From contig NZ_CP095848.1 in assembly GCF_023101345.1 (NCBI RefSeq), forward strand, positions 2,735,297 to 2,799,296: a DNA stretch of 64,000 bases, written 5' to 3'. This DNA is from Hymenobacter sublimis (lineage in GTDB: Bacteria; Bacteroidota; Bacteroidia; Cytophagales; Hymenobacteraceae). Of the stretch, positions 58,240-64,000 are shown piece by piece. A program made the position numbers and the translations under genes. The first letter of the stretch is position 1; each line of letters begins with the position of its first letter. The notes below the pieces were generated by a model, which saw only the letters and a list, made by a program, of their open reading frames with translations, made no database searches and was not told the DNA's origin.

Positions 58240-58848
58240 ATGGAACATCTAGATTATCTTCTGGCGGGTGCTTTGGGCTTGGCGCTGGCGGCCTGCAGCG
58301 GCTTCCGCGTATTCGTGCCGCTGCTAGCAGCTTCCCTAGCCTACCGTACCGGGTACCTGACCCCATCCGTGGGCTTTGCGTGGCTGGGTACCTGGCCGGC
58401 CGTAGCGGTGCTGGGCACGGCCACGGTGGCCGAAATTCTGGGTTACTACCTGCCCGTGGTTGATAATGTACTGGATACCATTACCGGTCCGGCGGCCTTT
58501 CTGGCCGGCACCATCCTGATGACCTCGGCGCTGCCAGACATGCCCCCGGTGCTGCGCTGGGGGCTGGGCGTACTGGTAGGAGGCGGCACGGCGGGCATTA
58601 TTCAAACGGGCACCTCCCTGCTGCGGGCGGGCTCTACCGTTACCACGGCTGGGCTGGGCAACCCGGTGCTGGCTACGGTTGAAAACTTGCTGGCCATTGT
58701 CGGCGCGGCCCTGGGGCTGCTGCTGCCGTTGCTGGTAGCCGCGCTGGCGGTAGGCACCGTGGTGTGGGTGCTGGTTCGGTTGCGGCGCTGGCGGCAGCGC
58801 CGGGCAGTGCGCCGGGGTGGGCTGCCAGCCGCTGGTGGGCTGGAATAA
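58240..58848 (+). CDS. DUF4126 membrane protein
   Basis: 202 residues, from ATG 58240. An upstream in-frame start (58180) is not supported. There are four to six hydrophobic segments, with the family-type opening LGLALAACSGFRVFVPLLAASLA (hallmark ACSGFRVFVPLL), DTITGPAAFLAGTIL near 85 and a GIIQTGTSLLRAGSTVTTAGLGNP loop near 120. It has a basic C-terminal tail. It belongs to the DUF4126 family of unknown function and stands alone. Confidence 0.85.
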   Translation: MEHLDYLLAGALGLALAACSGFRVFVPLLAASLAYRTGYLTPSVGFAWLGTWPAVAVLGTATVAEILGYYLPVVDNVLDTITGPAAFLAGTILMTSALPDMPPVLRWGLGVLVGGGTAGIIQTGTSLLRAGSTVTTAGLGNPVLATVENLLAIVGAALGLLLPLLVAALAVGTVVWVLVRLRRWRQRRAVRRGGLPAAGGLE

Positions 58849-58962
58849 GCCGCTGTTGAGCACACTAAAACCCTGGGGGCGGCAGTTAATGAACCCGCGT
58901 GCCTGCTTTCTTCGTAAGCTTGCGTCTTCGCGTTAGCCCGCCCCGGGTGCTGTGCTTTTTTT

Positions 58963-59478
58963 ATGACTGACTTTTCTTCGGCGGCTCCTTCCGCCTCCCT
59001 GCTGGAAGCCTACGCCGGCGTTGCCCGGGTTCGGGTGTGCGGCCTGCTGGTTCGGGAAGATGCCCTGCTGCTTACGGCCCACCGCGGGCTGCTACCCAAC
59101 CAGTTGCCGTTTTGGTCGCCGCCGGGCGGGGGCTGGCAATTTGGGGAAACGCTGCAGCAGTGCTTGGCTCGGGAATTTCAAGAGGAAACGGGCCTAGCCG
59201 TTAGTGTAGGTCGATTTTTACACCTGCACGAATTCCGGAGTCCGACGCTGCAGGCCCTAGAGCTGTTCTTTGAAGTGCGCCCCCTCGACGTAACTGCTAC
59301 GCCTACCCTTGGCCGCGACCCCGAACACGCCGCCGAAGCCCAACTACTCACTCACCTAGAGTTTGTCACGCCGCGCCAGCTGGGCCAGCTGCTACCCTCG
59401 CAGGTCCACCCCGTACTCCGCGACATTATCAGCCCCGATGACGTGTTTATTCCTCAGATTCGGTTTCAACAAGGGTAG
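58963..59478 (+). CDS. NUDIX hydrolase
   Basis: A 171-residue hydrolase of nucleoside-diphosphate-linked substrates. The Nudix box GX5EX7REUXEEXGU is complete in GGGWQFGETLQQCLAREFQEETGL (positions about 60-82; key residues GETLQQCLAREFQEETG). The upstream strand LVREDALLLTAHRG and the downstream HLHEFRSPTLQALELFFEV complete the fold. The substrate is not predictable. The start is ATG 58963. Confidence 0.88.
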   Translation: MTDFSSAAPSASLLEAYAGVARVRVCGLLVREDALLLTAHRGLLPNQLPFWSPPGGGWQFGETLQQCLAREFQEETGLAVSVGRFLHLHEFRSPTLQALELFFEVRPLDVTATPTLGRDPEHAAEAQLLTHLEFVTPRQLGQLLPSQVHPVLRDIISPDDVFIPQIRFQQG

Positions 59479-59626
59479 GCTCCTAGTGGGGTTCAGCCCT
59501 TTGGCCTATTTGCTGGCCTGTTAGCTGTGTAGGGCCGGTTTGCAACCCGGTTTTTGAGTCGGCTGGCTCCTACGTACCTTTAGCGGACAATTGTTTCTGT
59601 TCGTGCCCACTTCTTGCCCTACCCCT

Positions 59627-60502
59627 ATGTCCACTACCGTCTTTATGCCCCCGGTTGCCCTGCACCGCTTGCACGACGAAACACTGGACCTGGACAACCT
59701 ATCGGCCTATAACCTCTACTTGACTGCTGGTGCGGCGGGCCTGCGCGTGGGCGTGGCCGATGTGCGCCGCAATAAGTTCGTGGCCCTGGAAGATTATGCG
59801 GCTCCGGACAGTGCTAGCTCCCTAGCCACGCAGGCGCAAGCCCTGGCCGCCGAGCACGAGTTGGTAGGCCGCACCGGCTGGAACCGGGTGCTGCTAGCCG
59901 TTCAGAACCGGCATTTTACGTTGCTGCCGGCTTCCCTTTTCCGCCCCGGCGACGAGGCCGCTTATCTGCGCCTGCACCACGCCACGGACCCACAGCGGGA
60001 GTCCGTTCATTGCTACACCCACACGGGCCTGGAAATCAGCAGCGTGTTTGCGGCGGAGCGGGGCCTGGCCGAATGGTTTCGGGCTACCTACCCCGAGGGC
60101 CGGTTGGTGCACCACACCAGCACGCTGCTGGAAGGCATAGCCCACCAGAACGAGCAGGGTAGCGCCCGGCGCATCTACCTGAGCATTGGCCACCAGGAAG
60201 TTACGCTGGTAGCCATGCGCGACAAGCAGCCGGAATTCTGCAACGTCTTTCCCTTTAGCACCCCCGAGGACCTTATTTACTACACCATTCTGGTAATGCA
60301 GGAGCTGCAGCTCAACCCCGACCAGGACTTGGTGACGGTGTGGGGCGACCTGATGCACGATTCCGAGCTTTTTACCATCCTACGCAAGTACATTCGCAAC
60401 ATCCGGTTCGGCAACCGCCCCTACGACCTGAGCTATAGCTACCGCCTCAACGACGTTTTTGAGTACCGCTACTTCGAGCTCTACGCCCTGCACTTATGCT
60501 AA
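59627..60502 (+). CDS. DUF3822 family protein
   Basis: 291 residues from MSTTVFMPPVALHRLHDETLD; the frame extends to a TTG at 59591 but the ATG is preferred. DUF3822 is a Bacteroidota family with a likely ASKHA (actin-like ATPase) fold split into two lobes. Segments include YNLYLTAGAAGLRVGVAD, YCNVFPFSTPEDLIYYTIL-like and FELYALHLC. In Bacteroidota it usually precedes rsmD and coaD. Here the next gene is coaD after repeat copy D and no rsmD lies between. The function is unknown. Confidence 0.85.
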   Translation: MSTTVFMPPVALHRLHDETLDLDNLSAYNLYLTAGAAGLRVGVADVRRNKFVALEDYAAPDSASSLATQAQALAAEHELVGRTGWNRVLLAVQNRHFTLLPASLFRPGDEAAYLRLHHATDPQRESVHCYTHTGLEISSVFAAERGLAEWFRATYPEGRLVHHTSTLLEGIAHQNEQGSARRIYLSIGHQEVTLVAMRDKQPEFCNVFPFSTPEDLIYYTILVMQELQLNPDQDLVTVWGDLMHDSELFTILRKYIRNIRFGNRPYDLSYSYRLNDVFEYRYFELYALHLC

Positions 60503-60722
60503 GGGGTGAGATGTCGAATTGGTAAAACGGCGCGTTTGTTCCGTAAGAAATCCGTCATCTGGATCTTGCGCGAGGGGCCTTCTCTCGTCAGTACATGCCA
60601 TTGTTACGCCCGTTGTGCTTTCGCGAAAAGTTTCCTCACTCCGCCCTGGATGACAGGCCTTTTGCAAACTCGCTAAGTCACTCACCCATCATTTCACAGG
60701 TTCACCATCTCACCACTGCGTC
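60503..60722. repeat. Related intergenic inverted-repeat element, copy D
   Basis: The 220-bp gap before coaD. The outer words GGGGTGAGATG (60505) and TTCACCATCTCACCAC (60701-60716) are reverse complements of the same family as copies B and C. Inside, CCGTCATCTGGATCTTGCG (60551) and CCCTGGATGACAGGCC (60644) form a second, imperfect inverted pair. The AGGGGTAGCACG tag is absent. The outer right word ends 7 bp before the coaD ATG. Confidence 0.5.
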
Positions 60723-61187
60723 ATGCGAATTGCCTTGTTTCCTGGCTCCTTTGATCCTTTCACCAACGGTCATTTGGATGTAGTACGGCGCGGTACGGCT
60801 TTGTTTGATGAGGTGATTATTGCCATCGGCAACAACAGTAGCAAGCAGCGCTACTTGCCCGTAGAGCAGATGATTAGCCTAATTGAGGAGATTTTTCGGG
60901 ACGAGCCGCGGGTGTCAGTGCAAGCCTACAAGGGGCTAACGGCCGATTTTGCCCGCGAGGTAGGTGCCCGGTTCCTGCTCCGGGGCCTGCGCAACACCAC
61001 TGACTTCGAGTACGAAAACACCATTGCCCAGGCCAACCGCCACGTTAACCCAGCCCTGGAAACCGTATTCCTGATTACCTCTCCCCCCTTGGCGGCCATT
61101 AGCAGTACCATCATCCGCGAAATTCACCGCTTCGGCGGTAACGTCGATGATTTCGTACCCTTCCCGCTACCGCCAGCGGCCGGCTAA
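60723..61187 (+). CDS. coaD: Phosphopantetheine adenylyltransferase
   Basis: Fourth step of coenzyme A synthesis, ATP + 4'-phosphopantetheine to dephospho-CoA. At 154 residues, the nucleotidyltransferase motif GSFDPFTNGHLDVVRRG is at the N terminus (T/HxGH site TNGH). NNSSKQRYLPVEQM, RGLRNTTDFEYE near residue 88 and SPPLAAISSTIIREI (ISSTxxR) near 120 follow. Essential gene. A hairpin terminator follows. Confidence 0.95.
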   Translation: MRIALFPGSFDPFTNGHLDVVRRGTALFDEVIIAIGNNSSKQRYLPVEQMISLIEEIFRDEPRVSVQAYKGLTADFAREVGARFLLRGLRNTTDFEYENTIAQANRHVNPALETVFLITSPPLAAISSTIIREIHRFGGNVDDFVPFPLPPAAG

Positions 61188-61208
61188 CACGCCACAAGAA
61201 CCCATGAG

Positions 61209-61243
61209 AAAGGCCGCCCAACATTGTTGAGGCGGCCTTTTTC
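61209..61243. terminator. Terminator between coaD and the convergent lipoprotein gene
   Basis: AAGGCCGCC pairs with GGCGGCCTT around CAACATTGTTGA (itself partly palindromic), with A and T runs outside. It probably acts in both directions. Confidence 0.88.
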
Positions 61244-61265
61244 GTGAACTGTAATCGGTCTGGGG

Positions 61266-61745
61266 CTATTTCCGGGCTACAACGCGCATACCCACAATTG
61301 CGCGGTTGTTCTGGGGATTCACAACGGGTAGCACAATGTAGTCCGTGGCCGTTAGGCTGAGGTTGCCGTTACGCAGAATTTCATCCTCATCCGTGCCCAC
61401 CAGCACTAGGTCGCGCACTTTGCGGGTGCGGGCGTGGAACGTGGCCACGATGGTCGTACCGTTCCGCTCAAACGTATTGATCCAGTCCTCGCCCTTCGTC
61501 GACTTCATTTGTTCGGCCGTGGGCTCGGCGCCTACTTTTTGGTCGCGAGCTTCTTGCGGGGTACCCAGCGCCCGGCGCACCTGGTCGATGTTGCGGCCTA
61601 CCAGCGCCGGTACATCTACGGCAGCCTTTCGGCCGGCCTCTACGCTGCCCGTGCTCGGGTCATTGGGTTCTGAAATGGTTTGGGAGCCGGTGCAGGCCGC
61701 CATTCCCAGCAGCACCGCAAACGGCAGGTAACGAAATGGGCGCAT
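61266..61745 (-). CDS. Uncharacterised lipoprotein
   Basis: 159 residues from MRPFRYLPFAVLLGMAAC, with lipobox GMAAC; ATG 61757 would add four residues. The mature domain of about 110 residues opens VPALVGRNIDQVRRALGTP and ends with a strand-rich part YIVLPVVNPQNNRAIVGMRVVARK. The LVGRNIDQVRRALGTP motif recalls the helical start of SmpA/BamE-like lipoproteins, but the match is weak. It has no assignable function. Confidence 0.75.
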   Translation of the reverse strand: MRPFRYLPFAVLLGMAACTGSQTISEPNDPSTGSVEAGRKAAVDVPALVGRNIDQVRRALGTPQEARDQKVGAEPTAEQMKSTKGEDWINTFERNGTTIVATFHARTRKVRDLVLVGTDEDEILRNGNLSLTATDYIVLPVVNPQNNRAIVGMRVVARK

Positions 61746-61774
61746 TGGCACAAACATCGTTAAACGAATAAATA

Positions 61775-62476
61775 CTACTTAGTGGACTCGTGGTCGGCGG
61801 GTGCCTGACCCGCGGTTTCACTCAGGTAATGGCGCACTACCAGCGCAATGCTGGCATAAGATTCATCGAGCACGTTCAGCGCGTCCTGCGGAGTCATCCA
61901 GCGCACCTCCTCAATGTACTCCTCGGCCTGGGGCTTCATGAAGGAGTCATCCAGGCAGCGCATGATGTACCAATTTGTTTTCTTCAGGATTTTATTGCCA
62001 TTGTAAGCGTAGGAGTGCCAAGTGCTGGGTAGGTCTTCCCCAATTTCCACCTTGATGTTGCACTCCTCTTCCACCTCGCGCAGGGCGCCCAGGGCGGGGT
62101 CTTCCTCCTTTTTAAGCTTGCCCTTGGGCAAATCCCACTTACCTAGCCGGTAGATCATCAGAATCTGACCATCCTTCACCACCAGGCCACCGGCCGCCTT
62201 CACAATCTTAAACTGATCTTTCAGATGCAGAATAAGACGCTTTTTCTTGCGCGCCAGCAGGGTAAGAGAAGTTAGCTTTTTCAGCTTTTTTACTTCCATC
62301 AGACGTAGCAACCGGTCCACGAACACGTCCGTTACGTCGCGCACGAGCACATCCCCAATCAGATCCTTGGAGATGAACTCATCTTCCGGATTTAAAATCA
62401 GGTCGTACTTGTGCTTGTATATCTTCTCGCTGTTCTTCTTGATAATCAGCGGAATATCGTTGATGAAAACGTTCAT
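61775..62476 (-). CDS. NUDIX domain protein with N-terminal extension
   Basis: 233 residues from MNVFINDIPLIIKKNSEKIY. The upstream open frame to 62707 lies in non-coding sequence and is rejected. The N-terminal ~95 residues are basic and helical (LLRLMEVKKLKKLTSLTLLARKKKR, key Lys/Arg-rich part) with no known domain. The NUDIX fold follows from about residue 100: GGLVVKDGQILMIYRLGKWDLPKGKLKKEEDPALGALREVEEECNI (Nudix box key residues PKGKLKKEEDPALGALREVEEE, shortened here). The substrate is unknown. It lies 29 bp upstream of the lipoprotein gene on the same strand. Confidence 0.87.
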   Translation of the reverse strand: MNVFINDIPLIIKKNSEKIYKHKYDLILNPEDEFISKDLIGDVLVRDVTDVFVDRLLRLMEVKKLKKLTSLTLLARKKKRLILHLKDQFKIVKAAGGLVVKDGQILMIYRLGKWDLPKGKLKKEEDPALGALREVEEECNIKVEIGEDLPSTWHSYAYNGNKILKKTNWYIMRCLDDSFMKPQAEEYIEEVRWMTPQDALNVLDESYASIALVVRHYLSETAGQAPADHESTK

Positions 62477-62665
62477 CGCGGGGTAATCTGGAGGGGCGAA
62501 AAGGGGACTCAGGCGGGTTGCTGCAAAACACAGCATATTTCCCCGGAAACGAAAGCCTCCGGGGTCGGGCAAGATACGGGATGTCCGCGGTTGTGTTGTA
62601 TAAAGCTGCGCCGCTACGAAATAAAGCAGCTGCACCAGCCGGCAGGAAACCTGCCCCGCGCCTAC

Positions 62666-62673
62666 TACCTTCG
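62666..62673 (+). promoter_or_regulatory. Variant -7 box before the YfcE-type gene
   Basis: TACCTTCG, one base from TAnnTTTG, ends 5 bp before ATG 62679. The same variant with similar spacing precedes murI on the other strand. Confidence 0.45.
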
Positions 62674-62678
62674 TCGGT

Positions 62679-63173
62679 ATGAAGAAAATTGGTCTGCTTT
62701 CTGACACGCACAGCTACCTGGACGAGCGGATTCTGCACCACTTGCAGGAGTGCGACGAAATCTGGCACGCCGGTGATTTTGGTACGGCAGAAGTAGCCGA
62801 AGCTCTGGCGGCAGTAGCGCCCCTGCGCGGCGTGTACGGCAACATCGATGGTTCCGACGTGCGCCACACTCAGCCGCTGGTGCAGAATTTCGAGCTGGAA
62901 GGCCTGCGGGTGCTCATGACCCACATTGGCGGTTACCCCGGCCACTACAGCCCCGCTGCCCGGCCCCTGGTGCAGCAGGAGCGCCCCGGCCTCTTTATTA
63001 GCGGCCACTCCCACATTCTTAAAGTAATGCCCGACCCGAAGCTGGGTTTGCTGCACCTTAACCCGGGCGCAGCCGGTCGCCACGGCTTCCACAAGGTGCG
63101 CACGCTGCTACGCTTTGCCGTAGCCGAGGGCCGGGTGCAGCAGCTGCAAGTGGTGGAACTGGGACCTAAATAA
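62679..63173 (+). CDS. YfcE/MJ0936-type metallophosphodiesterase
   Basis: A 164-residue metal-dependent phosphodiesterase. The metal motifs are in order: LLSDTHSYL (D-x-H, about residue 8), HAGDFGTAEV (GDxG, about 32), GNIDGSD (GN-x-D, about 54), THIGGYP (about 74) and GHSHILKV (GHTH-like, about 105). This set is complete and defines the family. It hydrolyses phosphodiesters; the natural substrate is not known. Confidence 0.9.
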   Translation: MKKIGLLSDTHSYLDERILHHLQECDEIWHAGDFGTAEVAEALAAVAPLRGVYGNIDGSDVRHTQPLVQNFELEGLRVLMTHIGGYPGHYSPAARPLVQQERPGLFISGHSHILKVMPDPKLGLLHLNPGAAGRHGFHKVRTLLRFAVAEGRVQQLQVVELGPK

Positions 63174-63247
63174 CACCTTGCTAACTTGACTCCGGCCTTT
63201 CCCTTGCGCAGCTCTCGTACGACTACCTATGCACTTTCCACCAATTA

Positions 63248-63282
63248 AAAAAGCGCCTCTTCCCGCAGGAAAAGGCGCTTTT
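63248..63282. terminator. Bidirectional terminator after the YfcE-type gene
   Basis: AAAAGCGCCTCTTCC pairs with GGAAAAGGCGCTTTT with one mismatch. It has A runs on the left and T runs on the right, and serves both convergent genes. Confidence 0.85.
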
Positions 63283-63342
63283 GAGAATTCTGGTTTGATA
63301 CCCACCGACACCGGGGTAGGTGCACCAGACGCAAAGTCCGGA

Positions 63343-63513
63343 CTAAGCGGCGGCTTCGGTCGTAGCGTCGCTCTTGGTGAAGCGGGCCTTCAGCTCGTCG
63401 AGGTCCACGTTCTTCAGAACGGGCGTGAGGAGCAATTGCTTAATGATGCGCTGCTTGTTGTTGGCGCGGGCAATGTTCTTGCGGTGCTTCCGCTTCAGAC
63501 GGGTAACGGTCAT
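63343..63513 (-). CDS. Small basic protein (56 aa)
   Basis: A short open frame of 56 residues with ATG at 63513 and TAG at 63343-63345. The N-terminal half is very basic (KRKHRKNIARANNKQR). The C-terminal half is acidic-helical (VLKNVDLDELKARFTKSDATTEAAA). A perfect -7 box TACTTTTG lies 38 bp upstream and a terminator lies 60 bp downstream, so transcription is well supported. The codon use is typical of the genome. I do not recognise the family; the composition suggests an RNA- or ribosome-associated protein. Confidence 0.72.
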   Translation of the reverse strand: MTVTRLKRKHRKNIARANNKQRIIKQLLLTPVLKNVDLDELKARFTKSDATTEAAA

Positions 63514-63551
63514 TTTTCCGGGTCGGTTTAGGTCTTCTACTAAATGAGGGG

Positions 63552-63559
63552 CAAAAGTA
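63552..63559 (-). promoter_or_regulatory. -7 box for the 56-residue basic protein
   Basis: TACTTTTG on the minus strand, an exact TAnnTTTG, 38 bp before the start codon at 63513. Confidence 0.6.
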
Positions 63560-63614
63560 ACGACTAAATTTGAAACCGGGAAACCTTTCCCGCTTTTCCT
63601 TCCTATCCTAACCC

Positions 63615-64000
63615 ATGAATGATTCTGTGATTGACCTGCGCTCCGATACCGTGACGCGCCCCACTCCGTCTATGCTGGAGGCCATGTTCCGGGCCCGCGT
63701 GGGCGACGATGTGTACGAGGAGGACCCCACTGTGCGGGCCCTGGAGCAGGAGGCCGCCGCCCATTTCGGGCTGGAAGCCGGCTTGTTCTGCCCCTCCGGC
63801 ACCATGACCAACCAAATTGCTATTAAGGCCCACACCGAGCCCCTATCGGAGGTAATCTGCGAGCAGAACTCGCACATTTATCTGTGGGAAGTAGGCGGCA
63901 TTGCTTTCCATTCGGGCGCTTCGGTGGCTCTGCTGCCGGGCAACCGCGGCCGCCTGACCGCCGCCCAGGTAGAGGCCGCCATCCGCCCCGTGAATGTGCA
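63615..64000 (+). CDS. Low-specificity L-threonine aldolase (3' end outside window)
   Basis: Starts ATG 63615 and runs open to the window edge. The N-terminal sequence VIDLRSDTVTRPTPSML with GDDVYEEDPTV and FCPSGTMTNQIA is the signature of the beta-eliminating lyase/threonine aldolase family (PLP fold type I), which splits threonine to glycine and acetaldehyde. SDTVT and PSGTMTNQ contribute to PLP binding. The PLP-lysine lies beyond the window. 128 residues are visible. Confidence 0.9.
   Translation, partial: MNDSVIDLRSDTVTRPTPSMLEAMFRARVGDDVYEEDPTVRALEQEAAAHFGLEAGLFCPSGTMTNQIAIKAHTEPLSEVICEQNSHIYLWEVGGIAFHSGASVALLPGNRGRLTAAQVEAAIRPVNV

Noticed and set aside
1..64000. tRNA, rRNA, tmRNA or riboswitch genes
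   Set aside because: No cloverleaf-like region with a CCA end, rRNA core or known aptamer was recognised on reading the gaps; a covariance-model scan would be needed to exclude small RNAs.

Overview
The window is GC-rich chromosomal DNA from a member of the Bacteroidota, most likely a Hymenobacter-like cytophaga. The evidence is a cell-surface protein with a type IX secretion C-terminal sorting domain, genes of largely Bacteroidota families (DUF3822, DUF4296, the PspC/head-GIN fusion), promoters of the TTG-N19-TAnnTTTG type, and a menaquinone gene (menC). No rRNA, tRNA, CRISPR array, transposase, integrase or phage gene was seen. It reads as ordinary core genome plus a surface-structure island.

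Layout. 1-8.5 kb: a PspC/head-GIN membrane protein cut by the window edge, the CCA-adding enzyme, a Sua5/YrdC protein, methylmalonyl-CoA epimerase, then an Fe-S assembly operon iscS-iscU-(unknown 136-residue protein)-iscA. 8.6-19.6 kb: a small lipoprotein, a large T9SS surface protein, a TolB-like propeller lipoprotein and a complete curli-type functional amyloid locus. All of these are on the minus strand, with csgE-csgF-csgG under one promoter and csgA (then csgB, csgH) under another. 19.8-26.9 kb: an ATP-grasp glutathionylspermidine-synthase-like enzyme with a Ser/Gly/Arg-rich lipoprotein, murI, a small protein, a GT-C-like membrane protein and an ABC-F ATPase. 26.9-41.9 kb: two DUF952 paralogues around a lipoprotein, hppD, a phosphohexomutase, an outer-membrane-barrel candidate, an ABC1/UbiB kinase with a phasin-like partner, an esterase, an acyltransferase, a retropepsin/PDZ protein, menC and a KGG stress protein. 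42.2-47.3 kb: egtB, egtD and a class I aminotransferase (an ergothioneine cluster), then a MATE transporter. 47.4-64 kb: a DUF922 protease-like protein, csaA, DUF4296, an aerotolerance-type trio (DUF58, membrane protein, BatA-like VWA), YggS, DUF423, DUF1573, a RecD-like helicase, an orphan TPR histidine kinase, DUF4126, two NUDIX proteins, DUF3822, coaD, a YfcE-type phosphodiesterase, a tiny basic protein, and the start of a threonine aldolase.

The features least explained by known families are non-coding. First, there is a dispersed intergenic element of nested inverted repeats. It has outer arms of the GTGAGGTGGTGAA word type, inner arms around TGTCATGGCGAG, a GACAAGC/GCTTGTC core hairpin and a fixed AGGGGTAGCACG tag. 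It is present three times, with a fourth related element, and in three of the four cases it runs up to a start codon. Second, a 22-bp motif centred on CGCTAGCG lies directly upstream of both csgH and the propeller lipoprotein. Third, several promoters sit so close to the start codon that the transcripts should be leaderless or nearly so; several of these fix the start codon choice.
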